From positions 1 to 14,363 of the forward strand of contig JAIOOZ010000495.1 in NCBI GenBank assembly GCA_021414185.1: a stretch of 14,363 nucleotides of DNA. The letters run 5' to 3'. A model generated the notes under the pieces. That model was not told the origin of the DNA. It saw only the letters and a list, made by a program, of their open reading frames with translations, and did not search any database. The position numbers were made by a program, and so were the translations under genes. The stretch comes from Betaproteobacteria bacterium. GTDB lineage: Bacteria > Pseudomonadota > Gammaproteobacteria > Burkholderiales > SG8-41. Shown here in pieces: positions 6,470-13,169 of the stretch; position 1 is the stretch's first letter; every line of letters starts with the position of its first letter.

Positions 6470-7918
6470 ATGAAGCATTCGCTACAGCTCAGGCTGTCCC
6501 AGCATTTGACGCTCACGCCGCAGCTGCAGCAGTCGATCCGGCTGCTGCAGCTGTCGACGCTTGAACTCAACCAGGAAATCGAAAAATTCCTGCAGGACAA
6601 TCCGCTGCTCGAGCGCGAAGACGGGCTGCGTGAAGAAACCGTTGCAGCGCTGCCGCCGGGCAGCACCGAATTCACCACGCCCGCCACGCCCACGACCACC
6701 AACGAGAGCGAAGCCGACACCACGGCGAGCGATACGCACGGCAGCGCCGACGCCCCGGGTTTTGAAGAAGATTACAGCCACGGCGGCACGCGCGACGACA
6801 ACGACGAAGCCGAGTATCCGCAGGTCGCCGCCGAGACCCAGTCTCTGCGCGAGTACCTGATCTCGCAGTTGTCGCTGACGCAGATCACCGAACACGACCA
6901 GAAACTCGTCACGCTGCTCATCGATTCGCTCGACGACGACGGTTATCTGCACCAGGATCTGGCCGAGCTCGTCGAAATTCTGCCGCCCGAACTCGACATC
7001 GAAGTCGATGACCTGCTGGTCGCGTTGCGGCATCTGCAGAACCTCGATCCGCCGGGCGTCGGCGCGCGCAATCTCGGCGAGTGCCTCAAGCTGCAGCTCG
7101 AAACACAGCCGGCCGCGACACCGTATCGCGCGCAGGCGCTGGAAATAGTCAGCCACCACCTCGACGTGCTCGCCGCGCGCGATTTCACCAAGCTGAAAAA
7201 AATCCTGCACTGCGAAGACGCCGTCCTGCGCGGGGTCAAGAACCTGATCACCAGTCTCAACCCGCGCCCGGGCGCGAGCTACTCGTCCGGCGACACGCGC
7301 TACATCGTGCCGGATGTCATAGTCAAAAAACTCAAAGGCGTGTGGCTTGCCGCGTTGAACCCTGAAGCGATGCCGAAGCTGCGCATCAACCGCCTGTATG
7401 CCGACATCCTGCAGCGCAACCGCGACGCCGGACACCAGCAACTGGCCGGACAGCTGCAGGAGGCGCGCTGGCTCATCAAGAACGTGCAGCAGCGCTTCGA
7501 TACGATACTGCGCGTGTCGCAGGCGATCGTCGACCGCCAGCGCCATTTTTTCGAGCACGGCGAAGTCGCGATGCGCCCGCTGGTACTGCGCGAAATCGCC
7601 GACACGCTGGATCTCCACGAATCCACCGTGTCGCGCGTGACCACGCAGAAATTCATGTTTACGCCGCGCGGCATTTTCGAACTCAAGTATTTTTTCGGCA
7701 GCCACGTCACGACCGAGACGGGCGGCTCGGCATCAAGCACCGCGATCCGCGCGCTGATCAAGCAGCTGGTGAGCGCGGAGAACGGCAAGAAGCCGCTGTC
7801 CGACAGCCAGATTTCCGAGATACTCGGCCAGCAGGGCATCGTGGTGGCGCGCCGCACCGTCGCCAAGTACCGCGAATCCATGCAGATACTGCCGCTCAAC
7901 CTGCGCAAATCGCTTTGA
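6470..7918 (+). CDS. rpoN: RNA polymerase sigma-54 factor RpoN
   Basis: Alternative sigma factor that recognises -24/-12 promoters and needs AAA+ activators to open DNA. It has 482 residues. Region I (1-50) is the Gln/Leu-rich activator-response region. Region II (about 51-110) is acidic and Thr-rich, with low conservation as expected. The core-binding domain runs from about 115 to 310. The DNA-binding domain follows, with the helix-turn-helix near 375-395 (L-R-E-I-A-D-T-L-D-L-H-E-S-T-V-S-R) and the RpoN box ARRTVAKYRE at 460-469. No strong Shine-Dalgarno is seen. It heads the hpf-ptsN-hprK-rapZ block, the usual order in beta- and gammaproteobacteria. Confidence 0.98.
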   Translation: MKHSLQLRLSQHLTLTPQLQQSIRLLQLSTLELNQEIEKFLQDNPLLEREDGLREETVAALPPGSTEFTTPATPTTTNESEADTTASDTHGSADAPGFEEDYSHGGTRDDNDEAEYPQVAAETQSLREYLISQLSLTQITEHDQKLVTLLIDSLDDDGYLHQDLAELVEILPPELDIEVDDLLVALRHLQNLDPPGVGARNLGECLKLQLETQPAATPYRAQALEIVSHHLDVLAARDFTKLKKILHCEDAVLRGVKNLITSLNPRPGASYSSGDTRYIVPDVIVKKLKGVWLAALNPEAMPKLRINRLYADILQRNRDAGHQQLAGQLQEARWLIKNVQQRFDTILRVSQAIVDRQRHFFEHGEVAMRPLVLREIADTLDLHESTVSRVTTQKFMFTPRGIFELKYFFGSHVTTETGGSASSTAIRALIKQLVSAENGKKPLSDSQISEILGQQGIVVARRTVAKYRESMQILPLNLRKSL

Positions 7919-7982
7919 CACCAGTTCATCCGCAGCACTTGCCGTAACAGAGGTACAGCCTTACTTAACCGAGGAGCCATAC

Positions 7983-8321
7983 ATGAACCTACATATGAGG
8001 GGCCACCATGTCGATGTCACCCCCGCGATGCGCGAATACGTCACCAGCAAATTCACGCGCATCAAGCGCCACTTCGACCACGTCATCGACGTCAACATCA
8101 TTCTGTCGGTGGACAAGCTGAAACAGAAAATCGAAGCCAACGTGCATCTCTCCGGCAAGGACATATTCGTCGAATGCGACGACGCCAACATGTACGTCGC
8201 GATCGACGCGCTGGTCGACAAACTAGACCGCCAGATACTGAAACACAAAGAAAAGCATTTCGAGCATCGCGGCGGCCGCGAAGCCGTCCGCAATTCCATC
8301 GAGCCAGAAAGCGATGATTGA
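7983..8321 (+). CDS. hpf: Ribosome hibernation promoting factor, short form
   Basis: Cytosolic protein that binds the 30S subunit in stationary phase and promotes inactive 100S ribosome dimers. At 112 residues it is the short HPF type, lacking the C-terminal dimerisation domain of long HPF. The N-terminus MNLHMRGHHVDVTPAMREYV and the D-M-Y-V-A-I-D-like N-M-Y-V-A-I-D segment (about 70-76) are family hallmarks. The ATG at 7983 is supported by GAGGAG at 7971-7976, six bases upstream, the best ribosome site in this block. The start lies 64 bases after the rpoN stop, the usual neighbour of hpf. Confidence 0.96.
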   Translation: MNLHMRGHHVDVTPAMREYVTSKFTRIKRHFDHVIDVNIILSVDKLKQKIEANVHLSGKDIFVECDDANMYVAIDALVDKLDRQILKHKEKHFEHRGGREAVRNSIEPESDD

Positions 8322-8329
8322 CGCCGCGC

Positions 8330-8361
8330 TCCGCGCATGCCAAGGTGGCGGCACGCGCGGA
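8330..8361 (+). other. Strong imperfect hairpin between hpf and ptsN
   Basis: Arms TCCGCGCATGCC (8330-8341) and GGCACGCGCGGA (8350-8361) pair at 11 of 12 positions, with a single A-C mismatch and an 8-base loop AAGGTGGC. The mismatch would be a G-U pair in RNA from the other strand. No T-run follows, so a Rho-independent terminator is unlikely. It fills the middle of the 61-base gap and could be a processing site or a protecting 3' end for hpf mRNA. Confidence 0.6.
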
Positions 8362-8382
8362 TTACCGACAGCCTGATCTGAT

Positions 8383-8868
8383 ATGAGCCTCATAGCCAAG
8401 CTTCTCCCGGCACAAAACGTGGTGCTGGATCTCGACGTGAGCAGCAAAAAACGCGTGTTCGAGCACGCCGGCCTCATGTTCGAGAACAACCACAATGTGG
8501 CGCGCAGCCAGGTTTTCGACAGCCTGTTTGCGCGCGAAAAGCTGGGCTCCACCGGCTTGGGCCAGGGCGTCGCGATTCCGCACGGCCGCATCAAGGGCCT
8601 GAAAGACGCGGTCGGCGCGCTGATCCGCATGCGCGAGCCGATTCCATTCGATTCGCCCGACGGCCAGCCGGTCAACCTGATATTCGTGCTGCTGGTGCCC
8701 GAGCGGGCGACCGACCTGCACCTGCAGATACTGAGCGAACTCGCGCAGATGTTCAGCGACAACGCATTCCGCGAGCAGCTGCTGCAGGCAGCCTCCACCG
8801 ACGCAATGCACCAGTTGATCGCCGAATGGCAACCGCATGCCGCAAATCAGCGTAGCGCAGCTGTTTGA
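8383..8868 (+). CDS. ptsN: PTS IIA-like nitrogen regulatory protein (EIIA-Ntr)
   Basis: Last phosphate acceptor of the nitrogen PTS (PtsP-PtsO-PtsN), acting by protein contacts rather than sugar uptake; in E. coli the unphosphorylated form controls K+ transport and sensor kinases. The protein has 161 residues of the EIIA-fructose/mannitol fold. The phosphorylated histidine is H67 in GVAIPHGR. T-D-L-H-L-Q-I-L-S-E-L-A near 105-116 is a further family signature. No clear Shine-Dalgarno precedes the ATG. Its 3' end overlaps hprK by 32 bases. With a Kef K+ antiporter in the same window, a role in K+ balance is possible but only inferred. Confidence 0.96.
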   Translation: MSLIAKLLPAQNVVLDLDVSSKKRVFEHAGLMFENNHNVARSQVFDSLFAREKLGSTGLGQGVAIPHGRIKGLKDAVGALIRMREPIPFDSPDGQPVNLIFVLLVPERATDLHLQILSELAQMFSDNAFREQLLQAASTDAMHQLIAEWQPHAANQRSAAV

Positions 8869-9781
8869 GGACAACCGCGACAAACTGCGCCTGGCGTGGA
8901 TCGCGGGGCGCGACGGCGGCGTGCAGACGCTCGACAGCGGCCACCTGAAAGACTCGCATGGGGGCCTGATCGGCCACCTCAACTTCATCCATCCCAACTG
9001 GATACAGATACTCGCGCGCCCGGAAATCGACCACCTCAACGCGCTCGATACCGTCACGCGCCAGCAAACGCTGCACCGCCTGGCGACTTCCAACCTCGCC
9101 TGCATCGTCGTCGCCGGCGGCGAGCGCTCTCCTGAACACCTGATCGCGCTGGCGGACACCTTGCACGTCGCGCTGCTGGCGTCGCCGCTCGAGAGCGTCG
9201 AGCTGATGTGGATGCTGCGGCCTTACCTCGCGCGCGCTCTCGCCGAATCCACCACCATGCACGGCGTGTTTCTCGACGTCCTCGGCATGGGTGTAATGAT
9301 CACCGGCGACAGCGGCGTGGGCAAAAGCGAACTCGCGCTGGAACTGATCAGCCGCGGCAGCGGGCTGATCGCCGATGACGTGATTGAGCTCTATCGCATC
9401 GCGCCGGAAACGCTCGAAGGACGCTGCCCGGCCCTGCTGCGCGACTTCCTGGAAGTACGCGGCCTCGGCGTCTTGAACATCCGCACCATATTCGGCGAAG
9501 CGGCCCTGCGCCCGCGCAAGAACATGAAAATGATCGTGCACCTCGAAAAACCCGCCGGCAGCGAAACCCAGTACGTCGACCGCCTGCCGCTCAAGCCCGG
9601 AGTGCACGAAATCCTCGGCGTCGACATCAGCAAGGTCACCATACCGGTGGCGGCCGGGCGCAATCTCGCAGTGCTGGTCGAGGCGGCGGTACGCAACCAC
9701 GTATTGCAGCTGCGTGGCATCGACAGCACCCGCGAATTCATCGCGCGCCAGGCGCAGGAAATGAACGGCGGCGAACCCTAG
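8837..9781 (+). CDS. hprK: HPr kinase/phosphorylase
   Basis: Bifunctional enzyme that phosphorylates and dephosphorylates a serine of HPr-type proteins. At 314 residues it is full length, unlike the truncated alphaproteobacterial forms, with the N-terminal domain (1-130) and the kinase domain. H142 precedes the P-loop GDSGVGKS (157-164), followed by DD at 180-181 and the HprK signature EVRGLGVLN (206-214). The start MPQISVAQLFEDN matches the usual beginning, which supports ATG 8837 inside ptsN. The overlap with ptsN (32 bases) and zero gap to rapZ suggest translational coupling. No HPr gene lies in the window, so its substrate must be encoded elsewhere. Confidence 0.96.
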   Translation: MPQISVAQLFEDNRDKLRLAWIAGRDGGVQTLDSGHLKDSHGGLIGHLNFIHPNWIQILARPEIDHLNALDTVTRQQTLHRLATSNLACIVVAGGERSPEHLIALADTLHVALLASPLESVELMWMLRPYLARALAESTTMHGVFLDVLGMGVMITGDSGVGKSELALELISRGSGLIADDVIELYRIAPETLEGRCPALLRDFLEVRGLGVLNIRTIFGEAALRPRKNMKMIVHLEKPAGSETQYVDRLPLKPGVHEILGVDISKVTIPVAAGRNLAVLVEAAVRNHVLQLRGIDSTREFIARQAQEMNGGEP

Positions 9782-10630
9782 ATGGCGGGCATGCAACTCG
9801 TCATCGTGACCGGGCTTTCCGGCTCGGGCAAAAGCGTCGCGTTAAAAGCGCTCGAAGACGCCGCTTACTACACCGCCGACAACCTGCCCGCCAAGCTGCT
9901 GCCGGCGATGGTCGACTTTCTGCGCGAAGCGGGTTACGCGCAGGTTGCCGTCAGCATAGACGCGCGCAGCGGCGACACCCTCAACCAGCTGCCGCGGCAG
10001 GTCGCAGACCTCAAAGCGCGCGGCGTCGACGTGCGCGTGCTGTTCCTCGAAGCCAAGAGCGAGACGCTCATCAAGCGTTTCTCGGAAACGCGCCGCCGCC
10101 ACCCGTTGAGCGCGGGCGAACTCACGGTCGCCGAGTGCGTCGCGCGCGAGCGCGAACTCCTGGCGGAAATCGGCGGCCTGTCGCACCACATCGACACCAG
10201 CGAACTGAATCCGAACGCGCTGCGCGCATGGATCAAGGAATTCGTCGACTTCGACCACGCCGGCATGACGCTGCTGTTCCAGTCGTTCGGCTACAAGCAT
10301 GGCATTCCATTGGACGCCGATCTCGTATTCGACGTGCGCTGCCTGCCCAATCCGTTTTACGACCCCAGGCTGCGCCCGCTAACCGGCAAGGACCGCGCGG
10401 TGGTCGAATTTCTGGAAGCCAACGCCAACGTCAATCGCATGTACAACGACATCCGCACTTTCGTCGCCAACTGGCTGCCCTGTTTTCTGGCCGACAACCG
10501 CAGTTACGTCACGGTTGCCATCGGCTGCACCGGCGGTGAGCACCGTTCGGTGTACTTCGTCGAAGCGCTGGCGCGACATTTTCGCGAAAGCCGCCGCGTG
10601 CTGGTGCGCCATCGCGAACTCTCCTCATGA
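9782..10630 (+). CDS. rapZ: RNase adapter / nucleotide-binding protein RapZ
   Basis: Cytosolic P-loop protein of 282 residues. In E. coli, RapZ binds glucosamine-6-phosphate and guides RNase E to the small RNA GlmZ, thereby controlling GlmS and cell-envelope precursor supply. The Walker A motif GLSGSGKS is at 11-18, ADNLP follows near 33-37, and the C-terminal domain has the conserved GCTGGEHRS (248-256). The final residues are RHRELSS, without the basic KRK-type tail known in E. coli to help RNA binding. The ATG follows the hprK stop with no gap, and the stop overlaps the next gene (ATGA). Family identity is certain; the RNA role is not established for this lineage. Confidence 0.95.
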   Translation: MAGMQLVIVTGLSGSGKSVALKALEDAAYYTADNLPAKLLPAMVDFLREAGYAQVAVSIDARSGDTLNQLPRQVADLKARGVDVRVLFLEAKSETLIKRFSETRRRHPLSAGELTVAECVARERELLAEIGGLSHHIDTSELNPNALRAWIKEFVDFDHAGMTLLFQSFGYKHGIPLDADLVFDVRCLPNPFYDPRLRPLTGKDRAVVEFLEANANVNRMYNDIRTFVANWLPCFLADNRSYVTVAIGCTGGEHRSVYFVEALARHFRESRRVLVRHRELSS

Positions 10631-11217
10631 CCACCGCCGATCCGCAGACGTATATTTTTCCGCTAAACACGGTGCTGTTTCCGGGCGGCGTGCTGCCGCT
10701 CAAGATCTTCGAGCAGCGCTACATCGAGATGACCAAGGTCTGCATCAGCGAAGCGCGCCCGTTCGGCGTGTGCCTGATCAAGGAAGGCCGCGAAACCGGC
10801 ACGCCGGCGGTGCCGCAGGACATCGGCTGCCTCGCGCGCATCGCCCACTGGGACATGCCGCAGCTCGGCGTATTTCACCTGCAGGTCGAAGGCCTGCAGC
10901 GTTTTCGCATCTTGAGCTCCACGGTGGAAAAGAACGGGCTGATTTCAGCCGCCATCGAGCGCCTGGAAAACGACAGCGAAGTCGCACCGCAGGAAACCCT
11001 GTGCAGCGAGGTGTTGAAAGCCATCATCGAGAAAATCGGCGCCGACCACTTTCCGTCACCGCACCGTTTCGACGACGCGGCGTGGATCGGCTATCGCCTG
11101 AGCGAAGTGCTGCCGATCAGCCTCGACCTGAAACAGCAGCTGCTGCGCATGACCGACCCGCAGGCGCGGCTGTCGGAACTGGGCAAGATACTCTCTGCGC
11201 AGGGACTGCGGTCTTAG
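10627..11217 (+). CDS. LON peptidase substrate-binding-domain protein
   Basis: Stand-alone version of the N-terminal substrate-binding domain of Lon protease, 196 residues, with no ATPase or protease part. The start F-P-L-N-T-V-L-F-P-G-G-V-L-P-L-K-I-F-E-Q-R-Y (11-32) is the family signature, and L-G-V-F-H-L-Q-V-E-G-L-Q-R-F-R near 79-93 is the second conserved strand pair. The C-terminal half is helical. The biochemical role of such proteins is not known; substrate or partner binding is inferred. It overlaps rapZ by 4 bases (ATGA) and ends tail to tail with the cyclo-ligase gene, sharing 4 bases (11214-11217). Confidence 0.9.
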   Translation: MTTADPQTYIFPLNTVLFPGGVLPLKIFEQRYIEMTKVCISEARPFGVCLIKEGRETGTPAVPQDIGCLARIAHWDMPQLGVFHLQVEGLQRFRILSSTVEKNGLISAAIERLENDSEVAPQETLCSEVLKAIIEKIGADHFPSPHRFDDAAWIGYRLSEVLPISLDLKQQLLRMTDPQARLSELGKILSAQGLRS

Positions 11218-11966
11218 TTCTTTTCGCCAGTTTCGCCAAAATAGCCGGGGAATTCCGCCGCATAACACGCGGGTGAAGTGTAGCCGGCCGCGGCCTCAGC
11301 CCGCCGGCGCGGCAATCCCCGCTCCGCGCACAGTTGCTGCACCCGCTCGCGGCATTTGCCGGCGCTCAGACGCGCCAGGCTCGCGTTTTTCGCCACGTAG
11401 ATGCCTGCTTCCGTCACCACGAAATCCATTGGTACGTCGTGCGGCTGCGGGCGTATCGTCGGCAGGCCGGCGAATTCAAAGGCAACGCCTATGGCCAGCG
11501 GCTGCGGCGACGTCGCGTCCAGGGTGCGGTCGAAATAGCCGCCGCCATAGCCCAGCCGGTAACCCTGCGCGTCAAAGCCGTTCATCGGGACAATCGCGGC
11601 ATCCGGCACCACCAGCGCGGTGCCATCGGGAATCGGGATGTCGTAAACGCCGGTCGTCATCGGCGCGCCCGGCCACCACGCGCGGAACTGCAGCGGCATC
11701 GCCTTCGCGATCACCACCGGCAATGCAGCAGCCGCCCCCGCGTCGCGAAATCGCCTGATTGCAAAGCGCGCATCGAATTCGCCTTTGAACGGCCAGCAAA
11801 AACCGATGGTCATGCCGGCCAGCATTTCGAAACCGGCTTCGAGATGCGCGGTGATCGCGGCGTTCAATTGACGGCGGCGGACAGGCTCCAGCGCGACGCG
11901 CTGCGCAATCAGCTCAGCGCGCTTCGCTTTGCGCCAATCCCTGATTTCGGGCCATGCTTCACTCAT
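11214..11966 (-). CDS. 5-formyltetrahydrofolate cyclo-ligase with C-terminal extension
   Basis: Cytosolic ATP-dependent enzyme that turns 5-formyl-THF into 5,10-methenyl-THF (ygfA/fau family). The catalytic motif G-Y-R-L-G-Y-G-G-G-Y-F-D-R is at 135-147, the early basic R12-K13-A-K15-R16 helix contributes to ATP binding, and H-D-V-P-M-D-F-V-V-T-E at 176-186 is the usual end of the domain. The family normally stops near 190-200 residues, but this protein runs to 250. The extra part (about 192-250) is Arg/Ala-rich and ends with SPACYAAEFPGYF (230-242 approx.). The ATG at 11966 is chosen because it gives the family N-terminus; GAGGA lies about 10 bases upstream. A longer open frame to 12077 would run into the divergent promoter and gene. 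Confidence 0.92.
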   Translation of the reverse strand: MSEAWPEIRDWRKAKRAELIAQRVALEPVRRRQLNAAITAHLEAGFEMLAGMTIGFCWPFKGEFDARFAIRRFRDAGAAAALPVVIAKAMPLQFRAWWPGAPMTTGVYDIPIPDGTALVVPDAAIVPMNGFDAQGYRLGYGGGYFDRTLDATSPQPLAIGVAFEFAGLPTIRPQPHDVPMDFVVTEAGIYVAKNASLARLSAGKCRERVQQLCAERGLPRRRAEAAAGYTSPACYAAEFPGYFGETGEKN

Positions 11967-12020
11967 ACCAATATTTTCCTCTTCACCGCTGGCCGCCGCT
12001 GGCCGTCGCTGCGCGCCAGT

Positions 12021-12026
12021 CTTATA
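12021..12026 (-). promoter_or_regulatory. Possible -10 element for the cyclo-ligase gene
   Basis: The minus strand reads TATAAG (5 of 6 to TATAAT), overlapping the plus-strand TATACT of the divergent thioredoxin-like gene. The predicted start point is near 12014, giving a leader of about 48 bases that includes GAGGA. No clear -35 is seen. Confidence 0.35.
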
Positions 12027-12028
12027 CT
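12023..12028 (+). promoter_or_regulatory. -10 element for the double thioredoxin gene
   Basis: TATACT (5 of 6 to TATAAT) lies 9 bases before the ATG at 12038, the same spacing as at kdsD. The start point would be near 12035, leaving a 2-3 base leader and no Shine-Dalgarno. No clear -35 is seen in the GC-rich DNA upstream. Confidence 0.45.
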
Positions 12029-12037
12029 GATAGCCAA

Positions 12038-13063
12038 ATGATCGACAAGTTCCAAGCTTACACCGCGCTGGGCGCATTGTGCATCGCCCTCATGTGCGCA
12101 GCCGGGGCGCGTGCCGCCGACGCGCCGCAGGAAATCGAAGCTCCTGCGTGGTTCAAAATCTCTTTCCTCGACCTGCGCGACGACATCAGGGAAGCGGCGG
12201 CGGCCAAAAAGCGCGTGATGATTTATTTCGGCCAGAACGGCTGCCCATACTGCAAGCGCTTGATGGAAGTCAATTTCAAACAGCCGGACATCGTCGCCAA
12301 AACACGCCGGCATTTCGACGCCATCGAAATCAACATTTTCGGCAGCCGCGAAGTCACGTGGCTCGACGGCAAGCCGCGCAGCGAAAAGGAATTCGCAGCA
12401 ACGCTCAAGGTGCAGTTCACGCCGACACTGCTGTTTCTCGACGAGAAAGGCGGCGTCGCGCTGAGAGTCAACGGCTACTACCCGCCGCCGCGCTTCATGG
12501 CGGCGCTCGACTACGCGGCGCAGCAGCGGGCGGGCGAAGTCAGCTTTGCCGATTTTCAGAAAAAATACCTGCCCGAGGCCCGCGCCGCGGTGCCGCGCGA
12601 CGAGTCCCTCTTCCGTAAACCGCCTTATATGTTCGACCGCCGCAAACCGGCGGCGCGTCCGCTCGCCATTTTTTTCGAACAACCTGATTGCGCGGACTGT
12701 GATGAACTGCATAAGAGCGCGCTGAAAGCCGCTGAAACCCGCAAATTACTGGAGCGTTTCGACGTTTACCGGCTCGACGTGAAGAGCAATGCCGAAGTCG
12801 TCGCGCCCGACGGCACGAAATCCACCGCGGAGCAGTGGGCGCGCGATCTCAAAGTGCTGTACACGCCCGGCGTGGTCCTGTTCGATGCCGCCGGCCGCGA
12901 AGTATTCAGGATCGAAGCTTATGTGCGGATGTTTCACCTGCAGTCCGCGCTCGACTACGTCGCCAGCGGCGCTTACCTGCAGGAGCCGAATTTCCAGCGC
13001 TACATCCAGGCGCGCGCCGACGCCATGCGCGATCGCGGGCAACGCGTCGAGATCATGAAGTAG
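12038..13063 (+). CDS. Secreted protein with two thioredoxin-like CXXC domains
   Basis: Predicted periplasmic thiol-disulfide protein of 341 residues with a signal peptide (hydrophobic 8-22, likely cleavage after A-R-A-A27). It has two thioredoxin folds. Domain 1 (about 38-165) carries C69-P-Y-C72 and the cis-proline T128-P129. Domain 2 (about 195-320) carries C218-A-D-C221 and T276-P277. Both share the same pattern, including a D-G insertion before the L-K-V-x-x-T-P strand and an A-L-D-Y-x-A helix after it, so one domain arose by duplication. Domain 1 resembles SoxW-like or thioredoxin_2 proteins; substrate is unknown. The ATG at 12038 is chosen for the signal peptide; an upstream in-frame ATG at 11954 would lie inside the divergent cyclo-ligase gene. 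Confidence 0.85.
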   Translation: MIDKFQAYTALGALCIALMCAAGARAADAPQEIEAPAWFKISFLDLRDDIREAAAAKKRVMIYFGQNGCPYCKRLMEVNFKQPDIVAKTRRHFDAIEINIFGSREVTWLDGKPRSEKEFAATLKVQFTPTLLFLDEKGGVALRVNGYYPPPRFMAALDYAAQQRAGEVSFADFQKKYLPEARAAVPRDESLFRKPPYMFDRRKPAARPLAIFFEQPDCADCDELHKSALKAAETRKLLERFDVYRLDVKSNAEVVAPDGTKSTAEQWARDLKVLYTPGVVLFDAAGREVFRIEAYVRMFHLQSALDYVASGAYLQEPNFQRYIQARADAMRDRGQRVEIMK

Positions 13064-13090
13064 CATGTTTGGTGTTCGCGAAGCAGCGCA

Positions 13091-13115
13091 ACGCACTTGG
13101 AACTGATCAGTGCGT
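13091..13115. other. Inverted repeat between the thioredoxin-like gene and mutY
   Basis: ACGCACT (13091-13097) and AGTGCGT (13109-13115) are perfect 7-base arms around an 11-base loop. The palindrome ACTGATCAGT (13102-13111) overlaps the right arm. It lies between two convergent genes, where a terminator would be expected, but no T-run follows on either strand. Confidence 0.35.
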
Positions 13116-13143
13116 ACGGTAAGCGCCAGCGAGGTCCACTCCA

Positions 13144-13164
13144 CCTCTCGCCTCTCGCCTCTCG
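13144..13164. repeat. Three tandem copies of the heptamer CCTCTCG
   Basis: Three perfect head-to-tail copies (13144-13150, 13151-13157, 13158-13164) end six bases before the mutY stop codon, on its downstream side. The block lies between the convergent thioredoxin-like and mutY genes, outside both coding regions. Such short perfect repeats can change copy number by slippage. Confidence 0.75.
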
Positions 13165-13169
13165 AGTAT

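Noticed and set aside
6482..7705. 407-codon open frame antisense to rpoN (and a 322-codon one at 5445-6413 antisense to lptB)
   Set aside because: These follow from strong GC bias at third codon positions in real genes. The translations are Arg/Ala/Val-rich with no recognisable family, and the sense genes are certain.
11967..12037. 6S RNA gene next to the 5-formyltetrahydrofolate cyclo-ligase gene
   Set aside because: 6S RNA is often found beside this gene in proteobacteria, but the gap upstream is only 71 bases and holds promoters, with no room for a ~180-base RNA.
11954..12037. Longer N-terminus for the double thioredoxin protein (ATG at 11954)
   Set aside because: It would put 28 non-signal-like residues before a good signal peptide, overlap the divergent cyclo-ligase gene, and contain the likely promoter.
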